Shown here: positions 35,788-47,302 of the stretch, one piece after another
Layout of the letters: each line of letters begins with the position of its first letter
Position numbering within the stretch: the first letter of the stretch is position 1
Origin: Timema cristinae
Lineage: Eukaryota > Arthropoda > Insecta > Phasmatodea > Timematidae
Direction: 5' to 3'
Length of the DNA: 64,000 nucleotides
Assembly (NCBI GenBank): GCA_039000515.1
Contig: JBCFYV010000012.1
Span: 35,020,562 to 35,084,561 of the forward strand
The notes under the pieces: generated by a model
The model's database searches: none
Seen by the model: only the letters and a program-made list of their open reading frames with translations
What the model was told of the DNA's origin: nothing
Position numbers and translations under genes: made by a program

Positions 35788-35960
35788 AACCCGGCGAACG
35801 AATGTGTGGAAGTACGGGGCACAGGGAGTTCTACTATCCTAGTCGGGCGAAGGTTCTAGAAGTACTCGCGACGAGCGCTACCGTACCTAACTACCGCGCT
35901 GACTAGCGGCACTAGACGCAGTCATCACTCGATTTGATGTGTGCTCGCAACAGCGGATTC
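35788..35960. promoter_or_regulatory. CpG-dense block with a perfect heat-shock-element array
   Basis: About 17 CpG dinucleotides fall in 170 bp inside otherwise CpG-poor DNA (CTCGCGACGAGCGCT, CCGCGCTGACTAGCGG). At 35848-35862 CGAAGGTTCTAGAAG is three contiguous inverted nGAAn/nTTCn units, a perfect heat-shock-factor site. A TATAAAG lies at 35764-35770 on the plus strand, on the wrong side for simple plus-strand use. No exon was recognised on either side. It may be a promoter of an unseen gene or part of a mobile element. Confidence 0.35.
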
Positions 35961-35980
35961 TGGGGAAGAGAGAATTTTTT

Positions 35981-36019
35981 TTATATATATATATTATATA
36001 TATATATATATATAATATA
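35981..36019. repeat. (AT)n microsatellite
   Basis: A TA run with one interruption, self-complementary. Confidence 0.9.
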
Positions 36020-36424
36020 TAAAGAAGAACGTTATTTGTGCTTTGGTTCGTTTGGCTCACACACTTTTCTAGTTTCCCCTCCATTTTCCACCGCTTCTCA
36101 CCCTCTCTTCCTACTAAAGAGGCAGATTTTTTTTTAACCTCCTACTGTGCTAGTCTGTTGTAGGAAATTGGAGAAAGGGTACCTTTTCTCTTTTGACATC
36201 ATTTTTATAATTTCATCTTTAGCTGTTAGAATTAAAAAGAAACCAACGATTGAGAGAGAAAGAGTCAGGAAAACTAAATAGTCCCCAAAGTATTAGAGAT
36301 TTTTTTCTCGTTAAATCAAAATCCTCGTTTTTTTAAAGGTGTAGGATGGTGGAAAACAAAAGCGGTAACAGGAGGATTCTTCCATTTTTTCAGAAGAGTA
36401 AAGTAGAAAACACAGACTTGAATT

Positions 36425-36560
36425 TGCCTGGAGAGAGAGAGAGAGGGGGGGGGGGGAACCATTTAGAAAAAACCTGAGCATATCCAGACGGTATTTTAGC
36501 CTTGACATCCCGGTTACCGGGAAATTAAACCAAATGTCCTTGACATTTGGAGCCAGTTCA
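36425..36560 (-). repeat. SINE-B fragment with expanded (GA)n/G run
   Basis: GAGAGAGAGAGA plus about 12 G replaces the normal GGAGGGAGAGTGG of the body. AACCATTTAGAAAAAACC follows, with a head remnant. Confidence 0.55.
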
Positions 36561-37433
36561 CACCGGTGCATGCTTCCAATCTTGTTCATGCTATAGATTA
36601 TAAATAACATTCTAGTTAAATGAACACATAAAAAAAGTTTATAAACGTTAAATATAAGAAATAGCATAATTTTGAATAAGTTGAACCACTTAAAACTAGA
36701 AGTTTCGTGAACAATAGATCTCGTTCCCTCCATGTTATAATCGTTTCTGCAGTTTTAAGATTTCTCTTTGGATTTCTAGTTGAAATATATCCCATAATTT
36801 CTCCTTGGATTTGAAGTTTATATTGTACTTTGGTGGTAGGTTACACAGGGTTCATTAAAATTGGTCGACGCATTTGGCAGTAATCGTGGAACAAATAGAC
36901 AAACAAATGCCAAACGGTTGAGTTAATATAGGATCTCACTTCATTCGCTAAATAAAACCTTTATTAGTGACCTCGATAACGTATTTTTGTTGTTCTATTT
37001 ATATAAATTGTCAAATATGATGCATACCTGCTAACAATGGCTGTTAATAATTACTTCTTTAACGCATTATATTAATCAATGGCAGTTTAGTCTGAGGGGG
37101 AGAGGGGCAAACTACCAGGAAATAATTCCCTCCCCCTCTATATTATTTCTTACTTTCTGATATTCTCAGGTATGTAGCTGAAAGATGGCCTTGTATCTAA
37201 ATACATTTATGGAAACCAGGAAATGAAATCTACAAAGTTTGGTTAAAATGTTTATATTCATACCAAAGCTATAATAGGTGAGGTGGGAACAGAATATGAC
37301 CGTTTCCCAAATTTATTATTTTGACAATAAGCTGTCTACTGACTCAGGATCAATTAAAAAACTATTTCCTTGTAATTTCAAAGTTTGCACATTCTAATCT
37401 CTATCGATAAATGTACGCACGCTATTAAAACAG

Positions 37434-37645
37434 ACCCGCCTCGGTAGTAGCGTAGTTGGCTAACGCGCTAGTCGTGTTAAGCTCGACTGCTGATGACGGG
37501 GAGATCGAGGTTCGAATCTCGGTCAGGTGTGAACTAGGAGTGGTTTTTCCTAAATGGTTTTCTACTCTCCCTTCACGTGAATGCGGGTTCACTTCCTCTA
37601 ATTCAACCTTCCCAATTCCCAATCCATTAGTGTAATTAGAACTTT
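37434..37645 (+). repeat. SINE-A copy lacking the shared tail
   Basis: The head (CCCGCCTCGGTAGTAGCG, with a 3-base insertion) and body match the other SINE-A copies. The match stops after CCATTAGTGTAATTAGAACTT, so the CCCGAACGGGTAGTAAG tail is missing. Confidence 0.8.
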
Positions 37646-38059
37646 GATCATTGAACTTCAGAACTTACGCTGGTCTTTACTACAAACTCGGTGTCTTGGA
37701 CAAGCAAGAAAGTTGACTTTGGTGATTTAGCGCCCATGGGGTTACAACTCTAATTACCTCCTAAAGGTATAAAATTTTCAAAAAAAATCCAGATAGAGAC
37801 CACTACAAAAATCTCTCAAAAGCACAGAAATTTCAAAAATGTGATGTCCAAATATCCAATTATCTTTTGGGGTAGTCCAATTTTCAAAAATTTGCCCATT
37901 ACAGCGTTTTGTATTGGGGGCCGAGCCCCTAAGTAATACCTTGGTTTGTTTTTTCTAATTGCCTATCTATGCATATAACGTCGCACCACCCTGATAATTG
38001 GTTCAGTTTTTTTCCTATAAAAATAAATGGCACGGCACAATCGGTCCTACATACCTTCT

Positions 38060-38520
38060 CATATAGTATTTTATAATTTGGTATGCAATTTAAAAACATC
38101 TTTTATAATTATTGCACTATCCTTAAATGAAATTTTCCCTAAAACGTAAGTATATTCATTGCCATTTATCATGAAAAATACTCCAATAATTTAAATTTAA
38201 AAAAAAAAGTTAAAGCTATTTTCAGAAAATCTCAGATTGTCAAAAATTAGTAATAAGTAAACTATTCTTAATTTCAGATTTAGAATTATAATATCAATAA
38301 ATCCTAGAGGTATGACCACATAACATAAATATCATATAAATATCACTTTTGAACGAAATTAATCAAATCGTTTTGGTTGTGGCCTCAGGTACAGACAGTC
38401 AAACAGTAATTGTAAAAGCCCACATTTTATAATTCAGTGGCACATCAAACGTCACGATCCATAGTCATTTTATGGTAAAAAAAAAGGGGTCACATTTACA
38501 ATACTTGCTTTATATACGAG
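38060..38520 (+). repeat. RepX family, plus orientation, with terminal block
   Basis: AGTAAACTATTCTTAATTTC, GACAGTCAAACAG and CACATCAAACGTCACGATCC...TTTACAATACTTGC match the RepX layout. Confidence 0.6.
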
Positions 38521-38889
38521 GGTAGAAACTAGGGAGTTTATAGGCTTGAATCACCAACACTGTGGCAATGTGAGAACAAGAGCTAGCTCTCTGGTAGTCC
38601 TGCATTTATTGATCAAACCTCGGTCTCACCCCTTCCCCCCTTTCCACCATGTGAGACATAGGGGATGTTTCGCCACGCCCTACCCCCTTTTTGGTTCACA
38701 AGATATACAGGAGATATTGATTATTGGGTTCAGTGTGTTTGAATGCCAGTGTGCACGACTTAATCTGCCTAATCTTTGATCACTGAATGCAGTGATAGAA
38801 CTCTGACAAAGATAATACTGGTTCAAACCGGAATAGGTCAGACGTCTTGTCTCTGTCTAAAGTGCATCTGAGTTTAAGTATTTTTACTT

Positions 38890-39110
38890 GTTCACAAACT
38901 CTCAGAGAGAGGAAGTATTGTAATAGTAAAAAAATCTAATTCGACATTTTGATGAATGTCGACGTTTTATGAACCCCCAAGAACCCGAAAAATTGGTTTT
39001 CATAATGCCGTCTGTCTGTTATTAGGACTAGAACCGAAACCATTTTACCGACCAAGCAAGCTGGTATTCATAAGGTCCCCCAGATAGCTTTTTATAATTA
39101 TACATTCAAC
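38890..39110 (-). repeat. RepX terminal block, minus orientation
   Basis: AGTATTGTAATAGT, GACATTTTGATGAATGTCGA and CGTTTTATGAACCC, then TCTGTCTGTTATTAG, are the RepX terminus in reverse. Confidence 0.65.
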
Positions 39111-39297
39111 CCTGAAATTTGTTTATTTTTGCTTTTCTTTTGCATGCCTTAACACAGTTTGCGTTGACATCTTCCCTTCGTGAAAATCGGTATTATTAAA
39201 TCAAAATTGCTTTATAGTTTTATATTAATGATTGTGACAGTCATATACTGCACAACTTGGCATGATGAATTAATTTTTTGCTGGATGTATGTATTAA

Positions 39298-39299
39298 TT

Positions 39300-39362
<63 letters not shown>

Positions 39363-39400
39363 GCACCGCGTCTTACTAACCGTTAGGGTTATACGCACTG
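39298..39400 (-). repeat. tail-only SINE copy with long (ATT)n
   Basis: A 64-bp ATT run is followed by just the shared 3' domain (AGCACCGCGTCTTACTAACC, GTTAGGGTTATACGCACTG) and then RepX sequence. Only about 40 bp of element precede the tail, so this is an extreme 5' truncation, or a tail from a LINE partner. Confidence 0.8.
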
Positions 39401-39404
39401 TATA

Positions 39405-40690
39405 AATTGGCTTTAACGATTTTGATAAAAATTCGTGTCTAGGTATTGTTTCAAATCACAAACAAAATGGCACATTTAAATTTTTCATAAAAACGACTTA
39501 TCATCAGGGTATATTTCCAAATGTTATATATCTACAACTCTTTGTGATACCAACTAATTTATCATTGAAAAGTTGTAGTTGTATTTATTAATGATAAAAA
39601 AATGATCCAAAATATATTTTATAGAAACTAAATTTTCCGGGTTATAGGCATTTTTTTATTATCTTTTCATATCAAGAGAATGTATTGTGATCACGAAAAT
39701 ATTGATCTCAAGATTATGACGAATTTTTACGTTTTATGTGAACACAAACCCAAAAAAGTGAAACTTACAATTCTATTGGTCTGTTTGTCCCTGGCCACTA
39801 ATCCAAAACGGTTTGATGGATTTTATTCAAACTTGATATTTAAATACTCTAGGGTTATACCAAAAAACAATATTTTTTACCCTTACCCTTAAAATAAGGA
39901 TAGTTTACTGATGAATAATTTTTCCGAATTCCAAATTTTTTGAAAATAAGTCTAATGATTTTGTTTAAATCGTATGAACAGGATTCGTTTGACATCCCAA
40001 ATAGCACTGTATAGCTGTTTTTTGGGCAAAAATTGGTTGAAGGGTAGTTTACATGACTAATATTTTCCAAATATTTAAATATTTTACAAATTGTTCTAAC
40101 GATTTGGTTCCAAATGGAATCTTGGACATGTTTGACATTAAAAATAAAAGTGCATAATAAGCAGTATACTTGGTTTTTGGGAGTGAAGTTCGGTTTTGGG
40201 TAGTTTAATAATGACTTATTTTTTAAATTTGAATATTTAAAAGAAAAATCCTTAGTTATTTGGTTCAAAGTTGGTATCGGTAGACTATTTTACATTACCA
40301 ATAATAACTATATTTATTTAACTCAAATCAATCAATTTAAAGGTAGTTTTCTTAAGACAATATCGAAAATTTGATATTTTTTTAAATTGGCTTAAAATTT
40401 GAATTTAAAAGGGGAGTCTGTGAATAGTTTTTCATGATAAATAAGAATATGGTCTTATTTTTACAAATAATAAATAGTTTTATGAGAGTTTAAAATATGT
40501 TTTTTAATTTACATTTTGAAAGACATATTTGAGCAATTTGTTTTAAAATGTATATTTTAAGAGTGATTATTGCGATTAACAAGTTTGACTTGTTTGAGTT
40601 TACGAGTAAAACATACTTAAGGGCAGTTTACTCAAAACCTACTTTAAAAAAAATTATCTTTGAAGCCATAATACACAATATGGGAAAGTT
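39405..40690 (-). repeat. RepX array, minus orientation (about 1.3 kb)
   Basis: Several degenerate units of roughly 150-200 bp carry AAGGGTAGTTTA(C/A)TGA, TCTAATGATTTTGTTTAAAT-like and GTTTGACATTACC-like segments. The open frame on the minus strand (39855-40268) reads low-complexity Lys/Asn/Ile/Tyr-rich sequence and reflects the repeat, not a gene. Confidence 0.65.
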
Positions 40691-42178
40691 TGTGCGATTG
40701 TGTCGTACCATTTATTTTAAATAGAGCTTAAGGAAATGGAGATTTGAAAATGTACATAACAAATCATGTTTCTGTGACAGTGTCCATTAGTTCATGTCTG
40801 CTCTTTGGTGAAATGTGAGTTTTTTTCCCCATTATGTTTATATAACACTGTATATTATTTGGTTTTAGCAATATTATGAATGGTCTTAGGCAAGAATTGC
40901 TTTACATATGTATTTCGTCCGTCTGCGCCAGTTTGTTTCTATGGATAAAGAAAGGCTAGTTACTATTTTGTTTGAAATCATTTTTTTTAATGTAGGCCTA
41001 TTGATTTCCTTGATTGTTTTAAGATACATTTTCCTTTTCTCTTTTTATTTTTTGAGAATAGTACCTTCCTGAATTGGGATATAGAAGATACCTCCCAGTT
41101 TCTGATTTATAAGCAAGTTTTTACATTTCAAGGTATAAGAGCTAGGAATTCGGCGTGGTGCACCATACCATTTGTTTTTGGTTTTCTAGCGCCAAATAAG
41201 ATGTTGCCGTGAGTTGGTTGAGGTTCGAATATCAACTTGTTGGTGACAGTATTTCAACATACGAATTATCATAGGTTTTTTTTTCCATTTTTTCTCCATG
41301 GTGATATGGGCACATTTCCGATTAATCTACCCTCCTCGTACCCATCTCTTCGATCAAGAGCTAAAAACTGGTGGCTCACATACGTGTTTTGTTTAGCCCA
41401 CACAATGTGTATTATAAATGATATGGCACAATCGTCTATTGTAGCTAGGAACAAAATTTAAAAAATCAGCTATCACTAATCTTAAATAATTTGTCCTCAA
41501 ATACAAATTATAATTATATTAAACACTCCTCATTATAAATTTCAAACGAATTTATTTTAGCAAAAATGTTTAATCAAATTTTAAAACATAGCCACGCTCG
41601 ATTGTAGGGAGTGAATAAAAATGACGATTAAGCCTCGAGGTATGAGCCTATATCATCTAAAGGATGGGGTTAGAATGAAAGCGAGGTAAGGTATCATAAT
41701 TTAGCTTTCCAGAATAAATTGTTTTTCATACTCATCAGTAAAAAGCTCAAATGTTTTTAAAAGTATTAAGATTTTTGCTTATAGGTTCAAAATGATAAGC
41801 ATTTTTTACCTTCTAAACAATAAAATAAAATATTTTCTTTTCTACCCGTAGAAAAGGGAGTAGCCTTGACTTACATCACTATCATTCCAATTTCGAAGCA
41901 ACACTTAGTATGTCTATCTAGAATGATAATAGGGGAACCAAAATTCTCATCATTAAAATACAGACTTATTTTTATTCTCACACAAAATACATTACAATTT
42001 TTTTTTTAATTGTCATTATCTGTTCCTAAACATCGGCGTGACCATCATTATTGATAGTTTACCTCTTTTGAAGCCTTGATGTTTCTAAAGTACCAGTGAT
42101 GTACAGGAGGAATATATATTTTAAAAGGTATAGCATGTCTCTTTTCTTGAGGTAGGTAGTTGATGACCCTTATCATAC

Positions 42179-42735
42179 TAGCTCAAGTTAGGGATAGGTG
42201 TAATGAGGTGATGGATGCTCTAGCTAGGATAGGTGTATGAGTGGATTGATAGAGCTTACTCAAGCTAGGAATAGGGTGTAATGAGGTGGACTGGATAAAA
42301 CTAACTCAAGTTAGGGATAGGGTGTAGTGAGGTGGACTGAGTATAGCTATCTCAAGATAGGAATATGTTGTAATGAGATGTACTGGATATAACTACATCC
42401 AAACAGGGATAGGGTGTAATGAGGTGGACTGGATATAAATATCTCAAGATAGGAATATGTTGTAATGAGATGTACTGGATATAACTACATCCAAACAGGG
42501 ATAGGGTGTAATGAGGTGGACTGGATATAAATATCTCAAGATAGGAATATGGTGTAATGAGATGTACTGGATAGAACTGGATCAAGAAGGTAGGGTGTAA
42601 TGAGGTGGACTGGATAGAACTAGCTCACGTTAGGGATAGGGTGTAATGAAATAAACTGGATATAACTAACTAAAGTTAGGAATAGGGTGTAATGAGGTGG
42701 ACTGGATAGAACTATCTCAAGATATAGATAGGGGT
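42179..42735. repeat. 46-bp minisatellite, about 12 copies, 92-bp higher-order period
   Basis: The unit is about 46 bp with core AGGGATAGGGTGTAATGAGG and TGGACTGGATA, repeated head to tail. In the middle, two unit types alternate: one with CTCAAGATAGGAATATGTTG, one with CATCCAAACAGGGATAGGG. This gives a 92-bp dimer present at least twice almost unchanged. The outer units are more diverged. Frames through it are repeat artefacts. Confidence 0.92.
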
Positions 42736-43410
42736 CATACTTTTGAAAGGGCGGCATTGGATTTCTGAGAGCTTAATACCATAGAGTGAGTAGGCCCCTA
42801 AAATAAGTTGTATTTTGAAGAACACAATTGATTAAATGTTATCAATTCCTCTAATTTCAAACCACGACTCCTGGCTACGTTACTACCGTATTATTCGGTG
42901 TTCGATTCGAGGTTGTATTACCTACCTAAGTTACTTGTTTTCAGTGTGTTGGGACTGGCTCTCGAGAGATCAACGAATCCTCTTACTCCCCCGTCTTATT
43001 TTCTTTTCCACCTGGCACTGTTGCTTATAGCGGTGATCAAGTCCAGGCCTGTAATCGATGGCTCCCTGAGAAAATTCTCACCCAGAGAAGAAGTCAAAGT
43101 CAGGATGTTTGCCACACGAACCCTATAAACAAACTATCTCGCCCTTTCTCTCCACCTGTTGATTTACTTTCAGGCTTTCACACTGGGACAGTGACGTCAC
43201 GAAAGGGTGTGGCCTCATTTTAACAAGGATTTGTCGTCTCGCCAACGATTAAGGTTGAGTCTAACTTCTGACATCGACTTTATTATACGAAAGGCTTCGG
43301 GCAATAGTATGCTATTACAAAAAAAATAGTAAACCAGAAGCATTAATATTTAAATTTTAAGAAATCTATAATTTATTAATAGCCCACTTTATAGGTGGAA
43401 TGTTCTAAGG

Positions 43411-44404
43411 CAGTGGTTCCCAACCTGGGGGGCGTGGAGCTCTTTCGGGAGGGGGGGGGTGAGTTGAAACAAATCGGTAATTACGTTAAACATTATATAA
43501 AAATTGAAGATGTTTTGAATTTAAATCACGTCCCAAAAGTAATTAAGATACTTATGTTTTGCGATATTGGCAACACTGCCTACCAGTTGTAATAAATTCG
43601 GTGACCAGCCAAAGATGTGTTTATTTTCAAGCTCGCAAGTCTCTAATTTGCCTTTCCCTCCCCCCTCCCCCTCCCCAATTCTCCTCTCTTCCCTTCCCTA
43701 AGCCATAGGTTCTCAAACTTTTTAGACCAGAGAAGGAATTGCACCAGAAAAAAATTCATGCTGGAGCCCTGATAGCATATTTTTACACTAATATTATGAA
43801 CATTTACTAATGACTGTTAGCGTTTAAAAGTAGAAAACTATACAAAAAACAACTACACAAGATCTCACATGTCCTGGCTACACCTTTAGCAAATGTCCTT
43901 TGTCTTTATTCAGGTTTAAATAGGTTGGCAATCATAACTACTGTTATTTTATAGTGTGAAAAACAAATTAATATTATTTTAAAATTGCCTCACGAAGCCT
44001 GAAATAACTGGCGGAGCCCAATTTGAAAAACACTGCCCTAAGCTCCCATTTAATTGCAGCCACGTGCAGCACCACTGAATCTTCAGCTCTTGACTTTCAC
44101 ACAAACTAAACAGCGCTGTCGACTTGAAGTGGAAAACGATTTGCGATGTGCTGACAAACAACAAACCCAATATTCAAGAAATGATTAAAACAAATGTGCC
44201 AACTAATCCGATAATCTTCAGTAATTTTTTTCTACCACTATCCTTCAGTGTCATAGTGATTTTTGTATAAAATAAAGAAGTGACCAAAAGCATCAAGCAA
44301 TGTTTTATAAATACCCCCCATAAAAATAGATGGTGGAGGGAGTGGGGTTGAAATTTAAGTATCTACCAAGGAGGACGTCAGCTGAAAGGGGTTGGGAACC
44401 ATTG
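43411..44404. mobile_element. outer non-autonomous hAT element (994 bp with nested insert)
   Basis: The ends are CAGTGGTTCCCAACCTGGGG and, in reverse, CAATGGTTCCCAACCCCTTT, a classic hAT-type TIR. The flanks TTCTAAGG and CTCTTAGA share 5 of 8 positions, compatible with a decayed 8-bp duplication. A second hAT element (43704-44035) lies inside; without it and its duplication the outer element is about 654 bp. No transposase frame was recognised. Confidence 0.8.
43704..44035. mobile_element. nested hAT MITE, 332 bp, exact 8-bp TSD
   Basis: CCCTAAGC is duplicated exactly at 43696-43703 and 44036-44043. The TIRs are CATAGGTTCTCAAACTTTTT and, in reverse, CAGTGTTTTTCAAATTGGGC. This is the clearest transposon boundary in the window. 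Confidence 0.9.
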
Positions 44405-44679
44405 CTCTTAGACGTCACTTCCTTAATAGACTGGAGTTCCGATGATTAGGATAATGGGGCTGGAATCCCAGTTTGGTGTACTGAGGGGGGTTTTCCTCAC
44501 GAAAACTCAGGTACACTTGTCGGTACATATGCATATAGGGCCTTAGCCGAGTGTGTAGGGAGATGTGGTAACCTGTCCACAATCGTTGAACTTTCAGAAA
44601 CCATTATAAATAAGCTTGAAACTTTATGTAAAGAAGTATTAAAGCATAATATATAATATTAAATGTTACTGTTTTTGTT

Positions 44680-44970
44680 ATTGTTATTATTAGCACCGTG
44701 TCTTACTACCCGTTCGGGTTATACGCACTTACGCTAATGTGTAATGGTAGGTGAATGTGAGATGAAATGGAGGACCTACAGTTTAACGTGGGAATCCGAA
44801 CCAGGTGGAGGCCTGGCATTCCTCACATTCACAAGTTGTGATTAATACACATCTTGTCAGAGGTGAAGGAAGAGTTTGGTAATCAGATAAATCTGTGCCA
44901 GGACCGAGGATTGAACCCCGGACGCTAGCACAGAAGTCTGACACCTTACCCCTAGACCGCAAGGTCACCA
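44680..44970 (-). repeat. SINE-C full-length copy, 12-bp TSD
   Basis: The copy has the same structure as 28424-28726. ACTGTTTTTGTT is duplicated at 44668-44679 and 44971-44982. The A-box and B-box regions are readable on the minus strand. Confidence 0.9.
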
Positions 44971-44982
44971 ACTGTTTTTGTT

Positions 44983-45888
44983 GTGGTGCAAAACCCTATC
45001 CTTCATGTGTACATTTCATTTGCGAAAGAAATAGAAATCTGGCCTATGACTTATGCCAAGATCAATATCAACCTAACGTTAAAACTTATATAATGCTAAC
45101 TAAACGGTAATATCACGTAAAATTCGAGAACAACACAGCCAATAAATTTGTACTGTATGAAAACAAATTGTTGATAAAATGTAACCTTGCCTGGAGGGAA
45201 CCACCTACCAGAGCACCGAGAAGTGGTGCAAACGTTCATAAATTCTTCTTTATTCAAGACGAGGTTTGTTATTTTAAAATGTGGCTCACAACAAAATGAT
45301 TATTAAAGGTATCACCAAAATGTACTTATTGGACTAAAAAACCTACATTTTAATTTCTATGATTTTAAAATATCATTAAAAGGTGAAACGATTTCATTTT
45401 CAACAGCATTTCACGTGAAATGTTGCAGTTCTTAGATCAAATTCAAAGCTTAGAGCTATCCCTCCTCAAACAAAGTCTAAATTTAACAGGATTACAGTAG
45501 AAAATTAAGATAATGGTGGATTGTTTTAGTAATGTTTATAGTTTAATGCTACCATTCATATAAAAACATCGCAAGTCTAAGGACATTTTTGTTCAAATAG
45601 GTGGCCCCCCGAATAAGGTGCATTAGGCTTCAAGCACTTGTAGTTTTTACAGGAGCTACAACATAAAATTTAAAAAGCGGTCACTAAGTTTTGGTGCATC
45701 GTGATCTATACCACAGGTGGAATATTCACGTAGTAAATAATTAATTAAGGAACTTTAATAATACGTTTACTTTGCTCACGGTGTGATTGACTGGCAGGAA
45801 CATGTTGTATACTACACTGAACTGAACTTAGCTAAAATGTCTCCTTTATACATATTTTATGTTAAGTTAAAATAAATTACATATTGTG
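44983..45888. other. no gene seen
   Basis: AT-rich sequence between a SINE-C and a SINE-D copy, with no recognisable coding motif on either strand. Confidence 0.35.
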
Positions 45889-46195
45889 AGATCGCAAGCA
45901 AGCTATGCCGACCAAGCGATCACTACCATTAGCGATGATAGTGCCATATATTGAGGATAGGGGGTGTCATGTAGTCAGCATAACAAGACCTCCAGCCATT
46001 GATCTCAATTTTCTGAACCGGTGCTGCTACTTATTTATTCAAGTATCTCCTCATTGGTCCTCACGAGGTTGAGTTTCATTCCGTTCCAGACAAACTGCTT
46101 CACAGATAAATTTTAGGAAGTGTCGAGGGCCGAGCCCGGGTCTTCTGGATCTGTAGCCAGGAACTCTGACACTAGTCTACAAAAATGGTGTAGAT
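45889..46195 (-). repeat. SINE-D copy
   Basis: GCAAGCAAGCTATGCCGACC at the 3' end, body segments CTCCAGCCATTGATCTCAAT and CAAACTGCTTCACAGATAAA, and the head B-box region GAGCCCGGGTCTTCTGGATC parallel the copy at 28775. Confidence 0.78.
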
Positions 46196-46867
46196 TGAGT
46201 TAACGCCACATAAATGTAAGGCTAAGTGCATCGTAATGGTTTCAATTTAAAATACTAAGGGAATATTTACGTTACGTAATCGTTTATTTGATCGTGATTC
46301 CATAATAATGACACTATGACTAAATCTTATTAGCTACATCATAATGAAACCAAGCAAGGTAAGTTAAATTAGGTTAAAAATTACACATGGGCATGGAAAT
46401 ATAGCCCGGGACTTTTGACTTAGCAATTCAACTGTCATGAGTTTGGTTACTGTTACCAGGGGTGATTTTTCTTCAACTAAACTGAATTTAATTGAAAAAA
46501 TCTCCATTGATGGTAGTATTTTTAACCTGAGTTAGTTTCCCTCTTCATAAGCAAGCTAAGTTTGTTCCTCCTTCCAGGGTAAGCGGAGAATATTTATGTA
46601 TGTAAACTCACATTTTTAATAAATACTTATAGAAAAGTGTAGTAATGTTTCGACATAAATTTTAACTTTTATAAATAAGAGACACATTTTAAATATTAAA
46701 TTATTTAAAAATATAATTTTTATTTTTGTTAATAATCTTGAGTTAAACAGTTTTTTTAAATAGGATGTTTTGGTAGTAGTGGTTGTCTAAACAATGAGGA
46801 TCCTCTACCGCCTATATTCACATGTCGTCGTGGTTTTTAGTCATTCAACACGAAAATGATCCTGTAT

Positions 46868-47224
46868 AGCAATAATTGAAGGGTACAAGGAAAAGGGGGG
46901 AAAGTCCTAGTTTAAATCAAATTTAGCTAGTCCTGCCATCTGCTAGACAAGCATGATACCTTTCCAATACAGTTTATATTGAGGTTAAAAGAGTCTCTTT
47001 CATATTAAAATTAATTTTAATACAATTGAGCTAGTTCTGCCATCTGTTATACAATAATGAGACCTTTCTAATGCACTTTAGAATATGGTTAAAGTAAGTC
47101 TAGGTCATTTTTATTACATTATTTGTTGACGTCTTTACAGGGTTTGAGATATAAGAGTTGTTGTCCTGGAAAATGGGTGTGATGTGGATTTGCACCTTTA
47201 CCCCTTGTATCCTTCAATAATTGT
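46868..47224. mobile_element. MITE with 25-bp TIRs and internal tandem pair
   Basis: CAATAATTGAAGGGTACAAG (left) and, in reverse, CAATTATTGAAGGATACAAG (right) are terminal inverted repeats. Inside, a segment of about 100 bp occurs twice in direct orientation (AGCTAGTCCTGCCATCTG / AGCTAGTTCTGCCATCTG, each followed by GA..CCTTTC). It lies just beyond the mARC 3' end. Confidence 0.7.
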
Positions 47225-47296
47225 TAATAAGAACGTCGCCAACCTGTGACGTCACAGCCGGTCAAGATAGGATTTCCCATGTTGGTTAATTTACGT

Positions 47297-47302
47297 TTTA
47301 TT
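47297..47302 (-). promoter_or_regulatory. candidate poly(A) signal for mARC
   Basis: TTTATT on the plus strand reads AATAAA on the minus strand, about 500 nt downstream of the mARC stop codon. It lies just before the MITE at 46868-47224. This is a single hexamer in AT-rich DNA, so it is only a candidate. Confidence 0.3.

Noticed and set aside
36311..36733. 140-residue minus-strand ORF
   Set aside because: It runs through a SINE-B fragment and a GA/G run, so it is not a gene.
39855..40268. 137-residue minus-strand ORF
   Set aside because: Low-complexity Lys/Asn/Tyr/Ile composition inside RepX; the frame mirrors the repeat units.
42352..42585. Repetitive protein ORF in the minisatellite
   Set aside because: The frame exists only because the 46-bp repeat happens to be stop-free there. 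It has no start or stop context.
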